The position numbers and the translations under genes were made by a program. A stretch of 64,000 nucleotides of DNA, taken from NCBI GenBank assembly GCA_020744425.1, contig JAGMUV010000011.1, forward strand, positions 682,001-746,000, read 5' to 3'. Shown here one piece after another: positions 12,179 to 25,100 of the stretch. Positions within the stretch are counted from its first letter, which is position 1. Every line of letters begins with the position of its first letter. Source of the DNA: Dactylonectria macrodidyma (lineage: Eukaryota; Ascomycota; Sordariomycetes; Hypocreales; Nectriaceae). The notes under the pieces are model-generated. The model did not search any database and was not told where the DNA came from. It saw only the letters and a program-made list of their open reading frames with translations.

Positions 12179-13468
12179 AGCGACCCTTGGGGCCTATGCC
12201 TAATTACCGACCTTAGCAAAATTGCTACACAGCCCCCAAGTCTCATTCATGCTCGCCCTCGAGTAACGCTTTACTTATTAATCAGACTGCGACAACGGCT
12301 AGAGCCATATGCCAAGTTTGACTGGACAGAAGCAATACTCCCTCTTCACCCGACTTGTCGCTCTTGTATACATCCCGGCATCAATGCCTTACGACACCAT
12401 CTTTTCCTTTTCCGCTTCCACGCTGGTTACGCTGGATGCTTGGGGGCGTAGGGATTTCCACCTCGCCCCCGAGTTGTATAAGACGATGTTTACGAGCATC
12501 TTGTGAAATTACACGGGGAGTCCAGCTGGCCCTCCACTCTTCTATTTGCCACTGACCAAAACACGCGCTGACGTCGCTCTTCCCTATCATCATACTTCTG
12601 TTCTCATCACATTTCACTCAAACAAAACACTTGTTTGTTTCCCTTAACTCTCAATACGCATGATACCACACCGTTCGCCAGACATATTTCTGCCATCTTG
12701 GCTCACTCATTGAAGCAAAACAAATTAGCTTCCCCCTTTTTTCTAAACCACCCATCGCCCCATATTTATTATTATTGTTTTCCTGTGATATTATACTGTT
12801 ATCCCTGACTTTTCTCTATTTCACCATCTCGAAGCGAGCATTAAAAGATGAGCGGGCTCGCATGATATGGCAAATGGCTTAGCAGGAAGGGTGGGGATGT
12901 TCGATATTTTGCGTGTCTAGTTGTGTTCCCGTAGCTGGATGTTGGGGCTTTGTATACCAAGAGCGAGGAGCAGGGGAGAGAGGAATAGTAGAACACTGGC
13001 GAGAAGAAGTTGAAAAGATGACTTGTTGAAGATTGACATTGCAAGATATTGTGTGATTTGACTACTTTGACGTTTTGGAAAGTTGATGAGTGCAATGCTC
13101 ATGTTTCCAAGTAAGATGAGACACCCTGTCTATTGCTTTGCTTTACTTGGACAGCGTATCATCCTGCCAAAGAAGTGTTCTCAATAATCATGAATGGAGG
13201 TGCTTCTGTTTGAGGCCTCGAGATATAGCCGTGGTTCTAATAAGGTACTGTAGAGTGTTACAAGAAAGGGAACTTTGTTGATTAACCTATTGACCGGCTG
13301 ACTGAAAATAGCCCTCTGAGCCTGTAGCGAAGAAAGCTTTGCATTGGTATCCCTAGAAAGACAGCTTGCAGCCAGTATCTGAGGTCTTGTGGATTTAATT
13401 TATATTGCGTAAGTTAGAAGGTATAAATGAGGTTACCACTATAGAAGTGAATTATTAAAAGCGTTATG
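12179..13468. other. Intergenic between the ADF-H-like gene and the NACHT-ankyrin pseudogene
   Basis: Convergent 3' regions with T-rich stretches. A 61-codon minus-strand frame at 12917-13102 encodes one hydrophobic helix; it is discussed among the rejected items. I see no confident gene. Confidence 0.55.
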
Positions 13469-16400
13469 TTAAATTGGAATCACGGTTAGTCTTGCGCACC
13501 CATGATCTTCTTTCTTAGCTCCATGCTTCATCAGCAGCTTAGCCATATTTCGGTAACGCTTGTTCTTGGCCATCTGAAGTGCGGCTCCAAAGTCTGCGTT
13601 GACATTAGCGCCATTGTCAATCAGCAGGCGTACCATCTCTTGGTCGTGTGCTTTCACAGCGGCCGTGAGAGGTGTGCATGAGCTCTCTTCTTGGCGGTTG
13701 ACATCGGCGCCCTTTGTTATGAGCAAGCGTACGATTGAGTCATTGCCCTTCCAAGCTGCAGCTGCGAGAGGTGTACATATTTGCTCATCTGACCCGTCGA
13801 TGTTCGCTCCATTGTCAACGAGTAAGCAGAATATTGTTTCATTGCCCCGCAGAGATGCAGGTGCGAGAGGTGTCCACGAGTCTTTACCCGGGCCATTGAC
13901 ATCAGCGCCACTTGCGATGAGGAAGGATGTGGCTGCTTCTTTACCATTCATAATAGCAGCAGTGAGCGACGTCTTCCAGCCTTCACATCGGTTGACATCG
14001 GCACCATTCTCGAAAAGAAATTGCACGACTGTCCCATTTCCCCCAAGTGCTGCAAGCATGAGGGGGCTTGTGCGTTAACCCATTTTGAAGATTGACATCC
14101 GCGCCATTCTCGACGAGGAAGCGCACAACTGCCTCGTTGCCTCCTACAATAGCAGCCGTGAGGGGCGTCAATTCTCCATTTTGAAAATTAGCATCGGCGC
14201 TATTCGCGATGAGGAAGCGTACAACGGCCTCATAACCCCGTATACTAGCCGCCGTGAGAGGCGTTCTGATCCGCTGGCCTCCCCTGTTAACATCAGCGCC
14301 ATGCTTAACAACAGATGTAAGACTACTTCGTGGCCCAGTTCCCCTGCAACTGCAAAAGAATCCATGAGCGATTCAGAACCATGGCTAACGATTGGGTTGC
14401 TAGACAAGAGATCGGCTAGTACTCCTTCAAGCCCAAGTCGAGCCGCATAGTACAAATGCCCTCGTTGATTCGATTGGCGAAACATGTCGTCCAACCAATG
14501 AGTTCCCACCCATAGTCGGAATGGGCAAGGCTTCTCCAGAAACAGCCGTTTTGCAAGCTCAGCAAGTTGCGTTGTCTTGTACTTCTCGTCACAATGTTGG
14601 TTCCAGGATATACTTGCATATGTTGCAAATGGATATTGCCCAAATGACAAATTACTTCGCAGTCGTGGTTCCAGTAGATATGTCAAGCAAATACTAGCCA
14701 TTTCTGCATTCGCCTTTGTTGCATCGATATGGGATTTAGACACCCTGTGTTGCAGTATTCTCTTGGATTCGAGATATTCTTGGACTGAGAAATGGGGGAT
14801 TCGCACCAGGGGTGTCGAACCCCCCGGTCGTCCACCTCAATAAGTCCAGGCCAAATGAGGTAGAGGTCATCTGGGCTGTGAAGCCTCCGTTTCATGTTGA
14901 GTCTTAGGACATCTCCCAGCTCCACGGCATGCCTTCTATGACTTCTTCAACTGACAACGGTTCATTGGATACACATAATAACATTAATAAACGCCGAGCG
15001 TCTTCAACAGAGTCTTCTTCGATATTCAAGAGCATCCGCTCATATGTTTTACCAAGAGATGGCGGGAGGGACTCCAACAAGTGCTGGAGGCGATGGTCAC
15101 TGCTCGGGCAAGACTCAAGCGTTGTGAACTGGCATTGAACCCATCTGAAGCTAAGGAATTCAGTAAGCGGTGCATGCAATGAGGAAAAGGGACACCTACA
15201 CGCCATTTGCACCTTCAACAAGCGCTTTTTCAATCCGATCATGGAATGGTTTCCACCTCTGAAGACTACTCGTGTTTCTGAGATAGCTAGAAATATAACT
15301 CGAGATATCTAGGCTGACATCAGCATTTCGCAGTGATATATCTTCGCCGCTTTGAGACTGAAGGGCATCACGTATGTCAGCCTCATCACGGCTCGTCACG
15401 AGGAGGCGAAGTCCAAGGAGGGACCAGCCGCGGATATCTGCCAAGGCCTGTAGCACATCTCTCTGATATTTGTCGCGAGGGCTCTCATCTAGTGTATCCA
15501 GTAGAACGTACACATGGTCGAGACTCTGGATGAGTTTGTGGAGGCTGTCGACGAGAGCGAACTCTGACGGTGATCCGTTTGGGCAACTTCGATGTAGTCG
15601 AGTCAGGACAGCATGATCGTCGCTGAGCTGAGCTGATAATTGCAGGACAAGGGAACGAAGCATCGCAGATGTGTTCTGTTTGCCCTCGTTATTGAAAGTG
15701 AAGAAGAAGAAGAAGAAGAAGAAGAAGAAGGAGGCAATTCCGATGCTCGGGTTGGATCTTTGATAGCGGAAGGTATGTTGAATGGCAGTCGAACATAGTA
15801 CTGACTTGCCACACCCAGCGAAAACATTTAGCCAGAGGAGGGAGTTGTTCTTCGTCAACCACGTGGTGAAGCTGGGGCCCTTGGCAAACCAGACCCCGGT
15901 GCCAGAATGTTTCTTTTTGCTGATTTCGTTGTAGTTAATGGCGATGTCGGGGGCATTGAGCCAAGAGGGAGTCCCATGTAATATTTGGCTGGCCTTGACC
16001 AAACCCAACAATTCCTTCATCTCCTCGATTTCGTCATGCACATTGTTGATGCTATTCTGTTGCAAAACCTGCAACGCCAACGATATGGTCGCTAAGAGCT
16101 CATCAATGTCCTCACCAAGCTTTTGCAAAGTGCTCTGTCGGAAAGGATATGCCAATCGACGGCCAACCGTTTGTGCCGCTACTCAGAGGCCTCCAGAAGG
16201 ACGGTCCTTGAACTTGGTCGCTTCCTCCTCAAACTCGAGGATGGATTCCTTGCAGTTTTACACCAGTGCTTCCGCCTGCTTGAGTAATTCTTGTTCATCG
16301 TCTCGGAATTTCCGCTCGGCGAACTGCTTTCGAAGGGAATTCAACGCGATGAGAAGAGCGTGGAGCTTTTTGGTTGTCTGAGCAAGATCTGATTCCCGCG

Positions 16401-16599
16401 ATCTGTAGGCTTCGTAATAATCCAGGAGGCCATTGGTGACTTCGATCCCTAGCGACACGAGGCCGGCCAGGTTTGCTGCCACAGAGAGCCCGTCGGCCAG
16501 GGTGATTACACTGAAGAATCTTGATTCAAGCGACGAAACTGTGTGCAGGCCGTGATAAAAGTATTGGCGGATGCGAACGCAAAGACGTGGGTATCGCAT
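13469..16599 (-). pseudogene. Broken NACHT-ankyrin (fungal NLR/STAND) gene
   Basis: Translation in pieces gives a full NLR architecture. An N-terminal helical domain (LADGLSVAANLAGLVSLG) resembles the fungal STAND N-terminal (Helo-like) family. A NACHT ATPase follows, with P-loop VFAGCGKS, Walker B-like VLLDTLDES and sensor-like LLVTSRDEADI. Then come a helical linker ending HFSVQEYLESKR and about eight ankyrin repeats (TPLTAA, GADVN). One intron, 15151-15199, is well supported. Breaks: in-frame TAA at 16258-16260 (one C-to-T change from CAA) and TGA at 16183-16185 (from CGA); single-base losses near 14927, in the G run at 14820-14825 and near 14305; one extra base (or two lost) near 14066-14075. 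Homology continues across every break in the expected order. The P-loop's first glycine is valine. Intact relatives sense non-self and trigger incompatibility or cell death; this copy cannot encode the full protein unless the assembly is wrong. Confidence 0.85.
15700..15729 (-). repeat. (TTC)10 microsatellite inside the NACHT region, ten consecutive Phe codons
   Basis: Ten perfect GAA units on the + strand read as TTC on the coding strand of the NACHT pseudogene. They lie in frame between IGIAS and TFNNEGKQ, a short beta-strand after the P-loop where relatives usually have two or three aromatic residues. The frame is preserved. Confidence 0.95.
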
Positions 16600-16666
16600 C
16601 AGCCGAGCCTCGTTTTGCTGCGTGGCGTTTTGTGATACGGTAGGTGTGGTCAGCCCGGCTTCCCCT

Positions 16667-16693
16667 CTTTGCCTTCTTTGCCTTCTTTGCCTA
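16667..16693 (+). repeat. 9-bp tandem repeat CTTTGCCTT, three copies
   Basis: Three head-to-tail copies of CTTTGCCTT, the last differing at its end. They lie about 70 bp upstream of the NACHT pseudogene start. Confidence 0.9.
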
Positions 16694-19200
16694 ATGGGTA
16701 CCTCTAACTAGGTACCTTACAAAGTCATCTGTGGTTAATTAAGTTGGTATTCTTTCTTTGCAAGGCGTCTATGAAGTTGCGCTCTGTAGTCGAGCATCTA
16801 CCTAGGACACAGGCAAGGAATTAATTGGCGAAGCACGAGTGGAGTAGAGGCATCCGATATTGAAACATAGGCATCTATTGGGGTAAGATGATAGAGGCTT
16901 TTTGACGTACATAGCAGCGCGCACATGTCCGAGTCTCAACAACTTCGCACATTTCCAGTCGACAGAATGCGTTCTACCTTCTCAAGTAAGATACAGGCTA
17001 GGCCAGACTTTTTGCTAAGACAATTCACGAGATATCCAGTTCACCAATGCATTATCTCGGGGTGGGAGTGTGGTGAAAAATGAGTGGGGAGGAATTCGAA
17101 CAAGAAAGCGAGGTAGCTGTGTCCCTTCATGACAGAAGTGACCAAGGACACAAGTAAGTACGAGATCAGTATTCACTGATTGGCATATACTACGCCAAGA
17201 GACCACGTCTGTTACACTCAATTGGTATGGATTAATGTTAATAAATCTCCTGATACAGGGCTCCTTCAGACAAGGCACCACCGACCTGTTGCAAACGGCT
17301 GCCAGTCTCTTAGCAAACTAGACACAGCCCTATACACCTTGGTATCAATGGACATGTATCATAAAACTTTTCCCTCTCTCAAAACATGCATCCTCGCATA
17401 ATGTTCCTCATCCCTTAGATAGACATTCAACTTGACTTTTGGTAGGGGATTGCGTGCGTCCAACTGAACTAAAAGCCTCCTATTGCAAATTGCGAGACGG
17501 GACACAGCGGCTTAAGTTGAACCCAGAGGTACGATAGAGATGTCGGATGTTCGTAGCGCTCTAAGTATACCTTCTTACTTCCATGCACTTCGAACTATTC
17601 AGCGGGAATATTCAGGGGGGCGTTGGCACGCAGGTTGTAGGGATGACAACGAAATGGTTTGCTGGGACTCAGCTATTCTGCAGCGACGAAACCCGTCAAT
17701 GCAAAGTCCCTCTAGGATGATTAAAGGAAGTTTTACCAACCTCTTCAAGTCCATTAGGCAAGACGCCTTCCGCTCGCCGCCCATGAAATCACACCAGGCC
17801 GTCATTCCGCCACTCTCCGCGATGCCTTGTGATCAGCCGCGACGATGGGCTTTCACTGAGTTCAAGCGTGTGGTCGAGGCGGCGGATGCCACGGCTAGGA
17901 CGGAGAGTGGGGAGCGGCCGGCGATGGGGAGGGAGAGGACGAAGGATTTTGTGGGACAGGTCTGATGGAGATGACGAGCTGTCAGGTCGTAGGTTTGTTA
18001 GAAACATGATGGCGTAGGTATCAATCTAGCAGGTGATGGTGAAAGTGTCAGTTTCAGTTGCGACTGAGAGTTAGAAGACGAAGTTTGCAAGAGAGGAAGT
18101 GCCCAAGTTCTGCTGCTGCTACGTATTGAATACTAAGAAAATCTAACCTATTGGCCCCCATTTCCTACAAACGCAGTGGCCTGATTTCGCGAATCTCGGG
18201 ACCCTCCGAATCGCGATTCCCGGGCCGGCCTCGACGGACGAACGGGGCTGAAGACGGAGTCACGGTTGGCGGCCCGGAGGCACAGTCGAGAGCGGGGCTC
18301 GCCGCACAACCTCCGGACCACCCACGCACACCACGTTTCGCTCAATGAACCCTGGGAATCTGGCAGGTCGAGCATCATCGGTACCTACGTAGAGTACGTA
18401 TAGTGCTGCATCTGCTAGGTTAGGGGCAGGGTTTGAACAGACTGGGTTCGTCAGCAGGCGGGCATTTCGGCAATGCAGACTAGTTTTATCCTGACATGAG
18501 GGTGTGGAGGTCTCCAGGAGGGCACGTAGCAGAGAGGGGTTGGTTGGTGGGTTGTGTGCACAGTAGTGTGCTGTGTACTCCGTAGGTCTGCGCAGGTTTT
18601 TTTTGTCTGTTTGCTTCGTCTTGCTTCCTGGTCTGCGGCCGCAACCATGGCCGGGTGTTACGTACGAATGTGAGATGAGTGGACTGGAAGTTTTGAGGGA
18701 GTCGGACGGGGTGGAGATGACTTGGATGGATCTTTTACCAATGGCTGGATATTGATGCTACGACGGGATTGCTGCGAATGTGTGGATGCAGACAGCTTGG
18801 CGTTTCCCACAACGAATACCGACATACGCCATGCGTCTCTATCTTTGTAAATATGCACTATCTGTCTCACAGATTGCTATCTCCGGACCGGGACCGGGAC
18901 CGGGATGGATTAGAGACGGGGGGGGAGGGGGGGAGAAGAGAGATCGGGAACGGGTGGTGCGTGTGCTTTGTGCTTTGCGCAAGAGGGTGCGTTATGTGAT
19001 ATGCGGTTGACGTGTGAGAGCGTGTATGATAGGTACGGTACTGTGTGTGTGTATGTACATATGCTTGTGTGTGAGAGGGTGCATGTTGGTCGTAAAGCTA
19101 CACGGAACTAATCAAACCGACTTCCAGGGTCTCGCCCCTTGTGGACGAATAGCAAGAGGCAACGCTATTTCGGCACCAAGGCGGAACTTCGTAACAATAC

Positions 19201-19242
19201 TAGATACTAGATACTAGATACTGGATACTGGATACTGGATAC
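19201..19242 (+). repeat. 7-bp minisatellite, (TAGATAC)3(TGGATAC)3
   Basis: Six perfect-length heptamers. The first three units read TAGATAC and the last three TGGATAC, so one variant spread by unit duplication. Seven is not a multiple of three and no gene overlaps it. Confidence 0.95.
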
Positions 19243-22181
19243 ATATCATGCGCGGGGTTGTGTCTCCGTATTTTCCCCAGAGTTGGAATAGCGACGAATG
19301 ATAATTGGACATCGAAAAGTAAGGAACGTGCGCCGTCGGTTCATCAACAAGTGATATTTGGTGTTGGAAAGAGCGGAACATTGGGTCAACTGGTGTGGAA
19401 GCACAGGCTTTCCCCAGAGAAAGGGAGCCATTGTACGTAATTCGGGAGGCTTGGGAACCAGGGAGGGAGGCGAGGCGTCTGTAACGTGACCTGCCCCTCT
19501 TACCTAGCGATTGGTTCGCTAAGAAAGGAAACCCGAGGAGGAGATGCTTTTTTTTCTTTTCTTTTTGTAAGGTGACGGAGTCTGTCCGCATGAAGGGGAC
19601 TTGGGCCTACGGATGATGCGGGTGCATGCTGGTCTCTGGGGATCGTGGCGCGGGGAGAGGAGGCGAAGGCGTTCGACTGCATGTCTAATTGGGTGGTCAT
19701 AGTGGTTGGCTGGTGGCAAGCAATCGACGGAAGCTCAGCAAAGAGATGACTTGAGAGGTCAAGTGACTACCGAGGATTGGAAACCGTCATTGAGAAAGTG
19801 CCGGGTTTGGTTGGTCAGACATTGTGAGACCAGACTCGCCGCCGAGTTGGACAAAGAGTGGCCATTTGACCTCGATACTAGCCGGGCAGACCTTGGGAAT
19901 CCCTTGTGATCGCCTGCTGGAGCCCAGACGGACACGGGCTCGAATGCCAGCATTCGAGGTCACGGTCCGAAGTCACCGGAAATGCGAGTGGCTCATGCGG
20001 GTGCGCGTGTGCAGATGGGTGAGATGGGTGAGAGGGGTGAGATGTGGATGCAGATGGGCTGCACGCGGCTGACCTTGCGAGATGGAATGGCGATTCGATG
20101 ACGATAAGTTGGCTCTATGTTGGGTCAACTGGCTTCTTCCGAGTAAGGCATCGACACGGCTTAGCCTCAGAAAGCGAGGCGGCAAACTATGTACATGACA
20201 GTCATACAGCACTGGATGCAAAGCATTGAGCTTGTTGTGGTGCGGTGGGAGATTGCGTCTCTTGTGTCATCCTGGTGTCGTCGTCTATCAGAACGTAACC
20301 CTTCATTTTTGATTCCAATTGGAATACCCAGCATCCCGGCACCCCCTCTCATGGCCCCCTCCTGATGGCCCCTCTTCGATCGTCTGCAGATTGTCAACCA
20401 AGGCTGGCCAACAATGACACAGCCCGCCCCTCCCACCACTACCAAAGCTTTACTTTTTTTTTTCTTTTACGTGGCCGATGCATCCATTCCATACAGAGAT
20501 TTCAGTTTCCCCTCTTGCCCCTCCATTCACATCAATCAAGCTATCAAAAGGGTGTGCCGTCACAATCTGCACACAACGCACGTCGTCGTTTAGTTTACCT
20601 AATACAGGACGTTGACCCCTCAGCATTACCATACCAAGTATACCGGCATTGGTCTTGCATTGAAGCCCTGGCTTTTGATTCTGGCCGTTTTAGCCGCAGT
20701 AGGGAGGTCCCTTGTGTTAGCGCGACAGAGCTATGCCTGTTCGCCTCTACCGCCCAGCGCCGTCTCCATGTTTCTGCGACGCCGCCTCGCGTTGGCTGGA
20801 CCGACTGATCCCCCTCACCATCTGTGCACTCGGAGGCGTCGGTTGGTCTTGTCATAAACTAGCTTCTTTAGACGTCACGCCTGAAAAGGCTGGGGAAGGT
20901 CGAGGCCGAGGCTGCGAGAAATGAGAGAAAGGAAAAAGAAAAGAAGAAGTGGGATACAGACGAGGGAAAATCAATAACCTCTAATCATGAACCAGGCTAG
21001 CTCCAGGCACGCCCAACGCCCATCAATCTGTGAAATATGCCCTTCCCTTCATAATCGAAAATTGGAAAGTACGAAGTGAGGTACCTGCTAGTTTATGAGG
21101 GGAGCTCCATCTTACTTTTGCACGTACCGCATGTACCTTATTAGGCAGGCGAGGCAGGCGGTACCACCCCCCTCCCAAGTTCCTTCCCTCCTGTTCTAGA
21201 CAGGTACTCTGCCTTGCCCACCAATTTTTGTTCACTCTCTAGTTGGTGTCGAATTTGTTATCCCGTTCAGTCTCTCTATCAGCACCGTCACCAACAACTT
21301 ATTGTCCACGTCTTTCTTTTATTCCTCCGTTCTCCATCACAACCGCGAATTCTAACCCAGCATTCTTTTTTCATTGCTCACCCCTTGCGAATCACCGACT
21401 GCCCACCCCTCCAGCCAGCTTTTGTAGTTGTTGAGCCTCAATCCAGCCTCACTACAGCCTCACGTTGTGCCGTGCTGTGCAATTCAGGTTCTCGGCCTTG
21501 AACAATACTCTCAATCATCCACTGTGGACAGCCGTTGGCTTTTTCAACACTCGCCGAACCGTTTCAACCCGCAATCTATCCGCCGAAAACATCGACAATT
21601 TGGAGTCATTGTTGTCGCAGCCTCCCACAGCCGATGGGAAGAAAGGCTACGGCCACAAAACGGCAGCCACACCCTTCACAATCCCATCAATCGACGCCCC
21701 TCTAACCTAATATTTCCCACACCCACTCCCTCACCCACGCCCGTCCATGCGCTTGCCCCCCGCACTGACACCTCCACGTTGAACTGAGCTTTCACTGGCC
21801 CGAGATACGTACTATCTCCCAGAACGCCCGTCCCCTTAAGGTCCACCGTGCAAACGTCCCCTACCCATCGACTCCAAAAAGTCGTCAATCCCCCAGTTTC
21901 GCTTCTGCTCGGCCCACCGTTCCTTCAACCTCGCCCAACCGCCACAAGCCGAGTTCGACATCATCACCATCTACATCCACCATCGCACCCTCTCGTGCTG
22001 CGCATTACCTGCTGCCCACCACAGCGACAGCGGTCCGTTTCTGCACGCCCGCGGGCCTCCATACCCATCCGTCTGGACCTCTGCTACCCCGCCTGCCGCG
22101 CGACCCTGTCTGTTCGACCTCGACGCGACTGGCCCTTGATTCGCCCCCAGGACTCCCTCTCAGTGAGGAGACGCCGCAACC

Positions 22182-25100
22182 ATGGCCCCCTACGGGTCCG
22201 CCCAGGCGCCCTCGATCGGTGCAGAGTCGAGCCCTGGCGGCTCTTCTTCGACTCCTAACCAACGTGCGCAATCCCAACCGTCGCATCAACTGTCGACTCC
22301 GAATCAGACAACACAGCTTGCCGGTGCCCATAAGCGCGTCTACCAGGCCTGCATCCCCTGTCGCCGTCGCAAGGTCCGATGCGACTTGGGCAGTGTCGAT
22401 AATCCCCACGATCCCCCCTGCGTTCGCTGCCGCCGCGAAAGCAAGGAGTGCTTCTTCAGCGCTACCCGTCGAAAACGCAAGACCGACGACGGCGAGGGCA
22501 GCGATGTCGACGAGTATATTGTCCGCAATGGTCGCAAGCGAGTCCAAACCAGCGGCAGCCCCCCGCCCTACGTCGATCGCCGTGTCTACAATAACGTACC
22601 CCTAACCCCAGGTGGCTCACATGGTCGAAATCAACCGCTTCGCCGACCCGATGGCTCCAGACGTGATACGGATAGCGAGTTTGGTGTCGACGGAGATGCG
22701 AACCAAACACTAGAAAACTTTGAGGCCCAGACGGTGATGCGCCGTAGCGTTTTTGGACCTCATGATGCCCTTGACCTGCTCTACAAGGCTGCTACAGATA
22801 GGTGCGACTCTTCTACCCCTGGTCCATTCTGTGCTTGACATGCGCCTCCCATCGGGTTAAGAACTATGCACTAACACATGCAACAGCCCCGTCACAAACC
22901 ACCATGAGCGCAAAGATAGCATGGCTTCTACCAAGCCGCCCCCTCCGCCTTCCCTGGCTCATGACGGTGTTCCAACACACATTCGCCGAGCTGCCAGGCC
23001 AGTCAGGATGGAGCAGCCTATTGATCCCGAATTAGGGCAACCCGAATTGAGTAGTCAACCGGGATACATCGAAGCTATTGCGGCCTGGCAGAGGTTTCGT
23101 TTCGTTCGAGCTGGGTGGTTCACCGCCGCCGAAGCCATTGAATATATCGACTAGTAAGCTTCATCTCGTGGGTCATGCCTATATACTAGGTGAACTAACT
23201 GCGTGGCAGCTATTACAAGTACCTGTCGCCTCTAACGCCTATATCCCCCCCAACGTTTAGCAATCCTGCCTCCCACGTCACCCTACTGTATGAGGAACCT
23301 ATCTTAACCGTCACTCTACTGACCATTGCGTCGCGGTACCGAAAAATGCCTGGCACAGGAGGTCATTGCCGCTCGCACGCTATTCATGAGCAGCTATGGA
23401 CCTATTTGCGCGGCATGATTGAGCGTTGTTTGTGGGGACAGGAGGCATTTGGAGGCGGTTTCTGTGTGCCCTCCACAGCCATGTTTGACGAGTCCCAGAC
23501 CAGCAGCACCGCTCCTTGGCGTGGGCTAAGAAAAGGCAGTCTGCGAACATTGGGAACTATCGAATCGCTCATGATCCTTACGGAGTGGCATCCTCGCGCC
23601 CTGCACTTTCCTCCTAGTGAGGCAACAGACGAATTGGTACTTCCTATGGGCGATGGCCTCATGGGCGGCATGGACCCTGACGAAGATGCGAACGGAACTC
23701 TTGGCCAAAGTTTTGGAGGGAAGCGAATTGAGAGCTGGCTTGAGCCTGCGTGGAGAAGTGACCGGATGTGCTGGATGCTTCTCAGCACTGCCAATGGACT
23801 TGCGTACGAACTGGGTGTTTTTGATGACATCGATGAGATGCTGAAAGACGACGCTATTATGCGACTGGAGTACAAGGAGGAAGCCTATCGACAACGGGCC
23901 TACCGTATCAAGCGTCTGTTGTTAATATACACCACTCAGCTCGCTGGGCGTCTCGGCTGGACAAACATGGCCCCTGACCACCTCCGAAAGAGCGACCCAG
24001 CCATTTCTCGACGGCGGCCAGTATCTCACGAAGGTACGACGCCCGGCACGAACCCGTCCTCTTTGTCCAACGCCTTCAACTATGTCCCAGATCTTGAGCT
24101 TGACGACCAAATCATTCACTGCTGGGCCGGCATCAGCAACGCCATGCACATGGGTAACGAGAAGCTCTTCCGTTCCCGGAAACATACGACACAAATCATC
24201 CAGAGCGGCAAATACGTTGATCTTTTACGGGACTTTGTTCCCTTACTCCGTGATTGGTGGAGGGAGTTTGAGCTATTCCGACTGCCTCAGTTCATTCGAC
24301 ATATCCTCACCATCGAGTACGAGTACGTCCGCATCTACATCAACTCGCTATCGCTGCAGGCTGTAGTTGAACGATGCACAAACAACGCCGGAAATGCAAG
24401 CAATGCGACTGGCTCCGGGTTCAACGGGTCTCTGTCTAACGGGCACCAGCAGCTTTCTCCACAGACCATGATCAACTTTGGGAAGCTTCCACTGGGTCAG
24501 TTGGGTGGGTTTACGGCTAATGACCAAGAGTACATCCGCGAGGTTGTTGAGGGTAGCCGTAACCTCCTCCGAACCGTTGTTGATGGACTACTACCTGGTG
24601 ACTACCTTAAGCATGCACCAGTGCGTACTTATTTCCGCATCATCAGCGGCGCCATGTTTCTTCTCAAGACGTTTGCACTCGGCGCTCCGAGGTCCGACGT
24701 CAAGATGAGTATTGAATTGATGGATTCGACAGTCGAGGCGTTGCGCAACTGTGTTGTCGACGACGTACACCTAGGGATCCGGTTTGCTGATCTTCTCGAG
24801 TCTCTGACGAGTCGACTACGAAACCGCTTCATCCAAGCCCCCACAATGCAACAGGCGTCCGGCAAAGGACAGAGCCCAATGCCAGATGCGGCTGGACATG
24901 TGCCCAACGTTTCTGTTGGACAAAGCGGAGAGATCAACGCGAACTGGGTTGGAGGCCATGCCCAGAAGCTCCGAGATGGGCTTAATGGAAATTGTAAGTC
25001 ATTGACCCAAATGAATCTGAACAATGCTTCTATAGATTTGGCTAATCATACTGGTGCAGATCGGCCGACATCCCCTTCTCATGAAGCGAACGGCATCTCA

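Larger units (their letters stand above)
16600..22181. other. 5.6-kb gene-free region upstream of the Zn2Cys6 factor
   Basis: I see no convincing gene. It contains a 9-bp tandem repeat (16667-16693), a GGACCG run near 18885-18903, G-runs at 18918-18933, a TG-rich stretch around 19035-19085, a 7-bp minisatellite (19201-19242) and GATGGGTGA-like imperfect repeats near 20015-20060. From about 21200 to 22181 the + strand is strongly pyrimidine-rich, fitting a long leader or promoter of the factor at 22182. Confidence 0.6.

Noticed and set aside
12917..13102. 61-codon minus-strand frame with one hydrophobic helix (LLLASVLLFLSPLLLALG)
   Set aside because: A TC-rich strand easily yields Leu/Ser-rich hydrophobic frames; there is no recognised family, no splice context, and it lies in the 3' region of two genes.
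16183..16260. An intron from GTGTAA (16262) to the TAG before CGGCACAAA, which would remove both stops of the NLR gene
   Set aside because: Its 85-nt length would shift out of the frame that carries GRRLAYPFR, and the sequence between the stops still reads as family protein, so it is not intronic.
17540..17965. 141-codon + strand frame, with an antisense frame at 17789-18007
   Set aside because: No domain, signal peptide or conserved pattern; neither strand stands out as coding.
18918..18933. Possible G-quadruplex
   Set aside because: Only two long G-runs are adjacent; four well-spaced runs are not clearly present.
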